Source: Thermophagus xiamenensis (GTDB taxonomy: Bacteria > Bacteroidota > Bacteroidia > Bacteroidales > Marinilabiliaceae). Taken from it: a stretch of DNA of 64,000 nt. Position numbers and translations under genes: made by a program. The DNA lies in contig NZ_FONA01000013.1 in NCBI RefSeq assembly GCF_900112795.1, positions 51,363 through 115,362 on the forward strand, in the 5' to 3' direction. The notes beneath the pieces are model-generated. The model did not search any database. It worked only from the letters and a program-made list of their open reading frames with translations, and was not told where the DNA came from. How positions within the stretch are numbered: position 1 is the first letter of the stretch; each line of letters opens with the position of its first letter. Below are positions 61,587-64,000 of this stretch, piece by piece.

Positions 61587-63209
61587 CTATCTGCGATGTT
61601 TTTTAAACGTCTGAACGTACAGGCTGTTTCCTTTAAATTTGGCTTTTCTGAAGGCTTTAATCAATTCTTTTTCATAATGCTGATCAGCTTCGAAAATGGT
61701 ATGTGCCGGTTGAATGTCAATTTTTCCGATTTGGATATTGTATTCCGGAGTATGGCGATTGATAAGGTTTATCAATAAGTCGGGACGCATATTGTTTTTT
61801 CGACCCAGATTTATGGAAAATTTTGAAAAACGTCGCCCTTTTTCTCTACGATTTCGTTTATTTTTTGTGGAATTTGGTCGTTCGGCAGAAACATTTAAAT
61901 CAGGTGCGGTCGAATAATCTTCATAAACCCGGTAAAATTCTCTGGATAGTATTGCTTTTATTAAATCTTCTTTGGATAGATGATTTAAGTGTTCTTGAAC
62001 AAGATCCCAATATTGGTCCAGCGGGAATGAATTGGGTTCTACTGTTTTTAATGTTTCAAGATAATTAACCAGTCGGTTTTGAAAAACTTCCATTCCACCA
62101 GGGACCATGATACGGGTGAAAGATTTTTTAATCTTTCGCTCCAGCATCTTGATTTTATTTGTTTCTTTGGGTGAAATGATGGCCACTGATACTCCCGATT
62201 TTCCTGCTCTTCCTGTTCTGCCACTTCGGTGAACGTAGTTTTCGGTTTCATCGGGAAGATGATAATGAATAACATGAGTTAGGTCGTTAACATCCAATCC
62301 TCTGGCAGCCACATCGGTTGCAACCAATATCTGAAGGTGTTTTTTGCGAAATCGGCCCATCACCTGGTCACGTAATCCTTGCGATAGTTCACCATGCAAG
62401 GCATCAGCATTGTAGCCATCTTCAATGAGTTTATTGGCTATGTCCTTCGTCTCTTGTCTTGTTCTGCAAAATACAATACTGTAAATATCGGGATGCATAT
62501 CGGCAAATCTTCTTAGAGTGGGATAAGCTGTTGAAGTAGATGTTACCATATAAAAATGGTTTATATTTTCTGCTGTTTGGTTGTTATGTGTTACGCTGAT
62601 TTTATGTGGTTTGTTCATATATTTCCCTGCGATGGATTCTATATCCGGGGGAATGGTTGCTGAAAAAAGTAATGTTTGTTTGGTTTTTGGGGTTTCGGCC
62701 AGGATTGCATCCATCTCATCTTTAAAACCCATTTTGAGCATCTCATCAGCTTCATCCAAAACCAAAAATCTGACAGAGGATAAATCTAGAATTCTTCTGT
62801 TAATTAAGTCGTTAACGCGTCCGGGCGTGCCTACAACCATGTGACATTTCCTTTTGAGAGCGCTGATTTGCCGATTTATTGGTTCCCCGCCATATACTGC
62901 CACAACGGACAAGGGTAGGTTGGTGCTAAAACGTTCAATATCTCTGGTGATTTGAAGGCATAGTTCTCGGGTAGGACATAAAATAATACTTTGTATTTTA
63001 TTGTTCTCTGTGTTTATTTTCTGAAGGATTGGTAATCCAAATGCAGCGGTTTTACCCGTGCCGGTTTGTGCCATGGCGACCAGATCATTTTCAGACTCCA
63101 GAATGTATGGAATTGTTTTAGATTGAATTGGGGTAGGGGTTTTAAATCCGATTGTTTCCAGTGATTCTAAAATTTCGGGTCGGAGGCCCGTTTCTACAAA
63201 ATTTTGCAT
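61587..63209 (-). CDS. DEAD-box ATP-dependent RNA helicase with DbpA-type RNA-binding domain
   Basis: The 540-residue protein has all DEAD-box motifs in order: the Q motif GFKTPTPIQSKTIPY, AQTGTGKTAAFGLP (I), PTRELCLQ (Ia), TPGRVNDL (Ib), VLDEADEML (II), LFSATIP (III), then IVFCRTRQ (IV), VATDVAARGLDV (V) and HRSGRTGRAG (VI). After a basic linker (about 440-470), residues 475-540 resemble the DbpA RNA-binding domain. Such helicases remodel ribosomal RNA or act in cold adaptation (DeaD/CshA/DbpA types). The gene is preceded by a long leader with a nested hairpin at 63587-63668. Confidence 0.93.
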   Translation of the reverse strand: MQNFVETGLRPEILESLETIGFKTPTPIQSKTIPYILESENDLVAMAQTGTGKTAAFGLPILQKINTENNKIQSIILCPTRELCLQITRDIERFSTNLPLSVVAVYGGEPINRQISALKRKCHMVVGTPGRVNDLINRRILDLSSVRFLVLDEADEMLKMGFKDEMDAILAETPKTKQTLLFSATIPPDIESIAGKYMNKPHKISVTHNNQTAENINHFYMVTSTSTAYPTLRRFADMHPDIYSIVFCRTRQETKDIANKLIEDGYNADALHGELSQGLRDQVMGRFRKKHLQILVATDVAARGLDVNDLTHVIHYHLPDETENYVHRSGRTGRAGKSGVSVAIISPKETNKIKMLERKIKKSFTRIMVPGGMEVFQNRLVNYLETLKTVEPNSFPLDQYWDLVQEHLNHLSKEDLIKAILSREFYRVYEDYSTAPDLNVSAERPNSTKNKRNRREKGRRFSKFSINLGRKNNMRPDLLINLINRHTPEYNIQIGKIDIQPAHTIFEADQHYEKELIKAFRKAKFKGNSLYVQTFKKHRR

Positions 63210-63467
63210 ACTATTTTTAATAAAGTTTAATGGCGATATTTTTGGGGGTTGATTCGGTTTTAGAGGATATGGGATACATATTCTTCCTTTTTTAGGGGCT
63301 TATAATTAATCTTATCGTTTCAACTAGTTTGTTTATAAAACCGAGTACCTATTAAAATAATGAAATTTAATTTGTTTATTGCTTAATTAGCAATAGATTA
63401 TGCTCATTTTTATTGTTGGTACTAACGATTAATAGGGTGAATACGATATCCAAAGCAGATTCATCCG

Positions 63468-63566
63468 TAAAAATGTTACTTAAGTTATTGGTCTGACAGA
63501 ACTCGCATGACAACGGGTTTTATACACTTTTATGACAACCCTATTTTGTCATCCTTGTTTCATCTG
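63468..63566 (-). repeat. Degenerate R2 hairpin repeat
   Basis: TAAGTTATTGGTCTGACAG, AACTCGCATGACAAC, then GTCATCCTTGTTTCATC keep the R2 order with a changed middle section. It lies in the helicase leader region. Confidence 0.55.
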
Positions 63567-63586
63567 TTTTAAGTCTTTTTTTGTAG

Positions 63587-63739
63587 AAAAAAATTCAACC
63601 AAAAAAGAAACGTGCCCACCTCTTAAATAGTCTCACGTTTTGCAACCTCGCCATCGTTTTTGGTTGAACTTAACGTGAAGTCATTGGGGATAGATTAACC
63701 TTTCTAACGTTAACCCAAATTAATTACGGAACAAAGGTA
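63587..63739 (-). ncRNA. Candidate attenuator leader or small RNA upstream of the helicase gene
   Basis: On the minus strand TACCTTTG (63739-63732) fits a -7 box. About 65 bases later begins a nested hairpin: outer arms TTCAACCAAAAA (63668-63657) and TTTTTGGTTGAA (63605-63594), a perfect 12-bp pair, and inner arms AAACGTG (63640-63634) and CACGTTT (63614-63608), followed by seven T residues. A third segment, CACGTT (63677-63672), can pair with the same AACGTG, so two alternative structures compete. The transcript would be about 140 bases. It may be the helicase leader, 380 bases before its ATG, or a separate RNA. Confidence 0.55.
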
Positions 63740-64000
63740 GTGCGCCGATTTTATATATTGATACTTTACAGTCAATAATTAATAAAGTTTAACTTAATAG
63801 TGTTTTGTTTTTGACTTCAATTTCCTTCCCAAATGAATAAAGAAATATCCGTAACATATTTATTTTAAAATTCCTGTGATTTCTGTTCCTTTCCTCAAAA
63901 GAATTCTGGAGTTTCCTCAAAAATTAATCAGGGAATAAAGATAACTGGAATTGGTTGTGATGAGGACCAATCCGGCTTTTGAAATCAGCAATACCTTTCC

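Larger units (their letters stand above)
63210..64000. other. Long non-coding end region: helicase leader, R2 relic and structured RNA
   Basis: No protein gene is supported in these 791 bases. They contain a decayed R2 copy at 63468-63566, the structured minus-strand element at 63587-63739 and, from about 63830, AT-rich sequence. A minus-strand frame entering from the right edge (reading GKVLLISKAGLVL and ending at about 63918) may be the end of a gene outside the window, but is too short to judge. Confidence 0.45.

Noticed and set aside
63918..64000. C-terminal end of a minus-strand gene entering from the right edge
   Set aside because: The open frame is about 27 codons, reading GKVLLISKAGLVL, too little for a family assignment.

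Overview
The window reads as chromosomal DNA of a Bacteroidota bacterium, most likely of the Bacteroidales/Marinilabiliales group. It is AT-rich and lacks strong Shine-Dalgarno sites. Several genes are preceded by the phylum's promoter type (-33 TTTG, -7 TAnnTTTG). Typical families are present: an ECF sigma/FecR/TonB-receptor/DUF4249 set, DUF4861, DUF3078, a DUF4469/HU-like DNA-binding protein, fasciclin lipoproteins and many lipoprotein signal peptides. No species can be named from sequence alone.

Layout. 1-4932: the end of a LacI-type regulator, then a BNR_4 beta-propeller protein, kduI, kduD and a DUF4861 lipoprotein, which look like the tail of a uronate-polysaccharide utilisation locus. 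5464-9490: FKBP isomerase, MnmD, an MTA/SAH nucleosidase-like enzyme and a nucleotidyltransferase-like protein. 10361-13382: an ECF sigma factor, free-methionine-sulfoxide reductase, then folM-like, folB and folK. 13402-19713: a GH15 enzyme divergent from a fused trehalose-phosphate synthase/phosphatase, followed by hflK and hflC. 20192-26950: one 2252-residue protein that joins a fold-type I PLP aminotransferase-like region to an HPr-kinase-like P-loop. 27027-36720: DUF4097 protein, S37 peptidase, two small proteins, a patatin, an ATP-grasp-like protein, an acidic-linker lipoprotein, a 23-bp tandem palindrome array and the HU-like protein. 36989-42060: a defence-like block with an AbiL-type ATPase/RloB pair, an HrgA-like gene broken by one in-frame stop, a Panacea-DUF488 fusion and its partner. 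42356-44569: rhodanese, TauE permease, an FNR-like reductase and tRNA-Pro(GGG). 45554-51885: sigma, FecR, TonB receptor and DUF4249. 52313-63209: trxB, yicC-gmk-nadD, fasciclin protein, a CarH-like MerR regulator, MATE exporter, DUF3078 protein and a DEAD-box helicase with a long structured leader.

The most unusual layer is intergenic. At least a dozen copies of a modular repeat are scattered through the window. One module (R1) is built from 7-base phrases such as GTCATTA and CTTCTGC. The other (R2) is a 103-bp hairpin unit present in 0, 1 or 2 tandem copies between short direct repeats, with compensatory changes in its stem. In three genes (folK, the S37 peptidase and the DUF4249 gene) the start codon is the same base of the repeat edge, and in one defence-block gene the last codons come from R2. 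Other items worth attention are the giant fusion protein, a candidate attenuator or small RNA upstream of the helicase, and the palindrome array.
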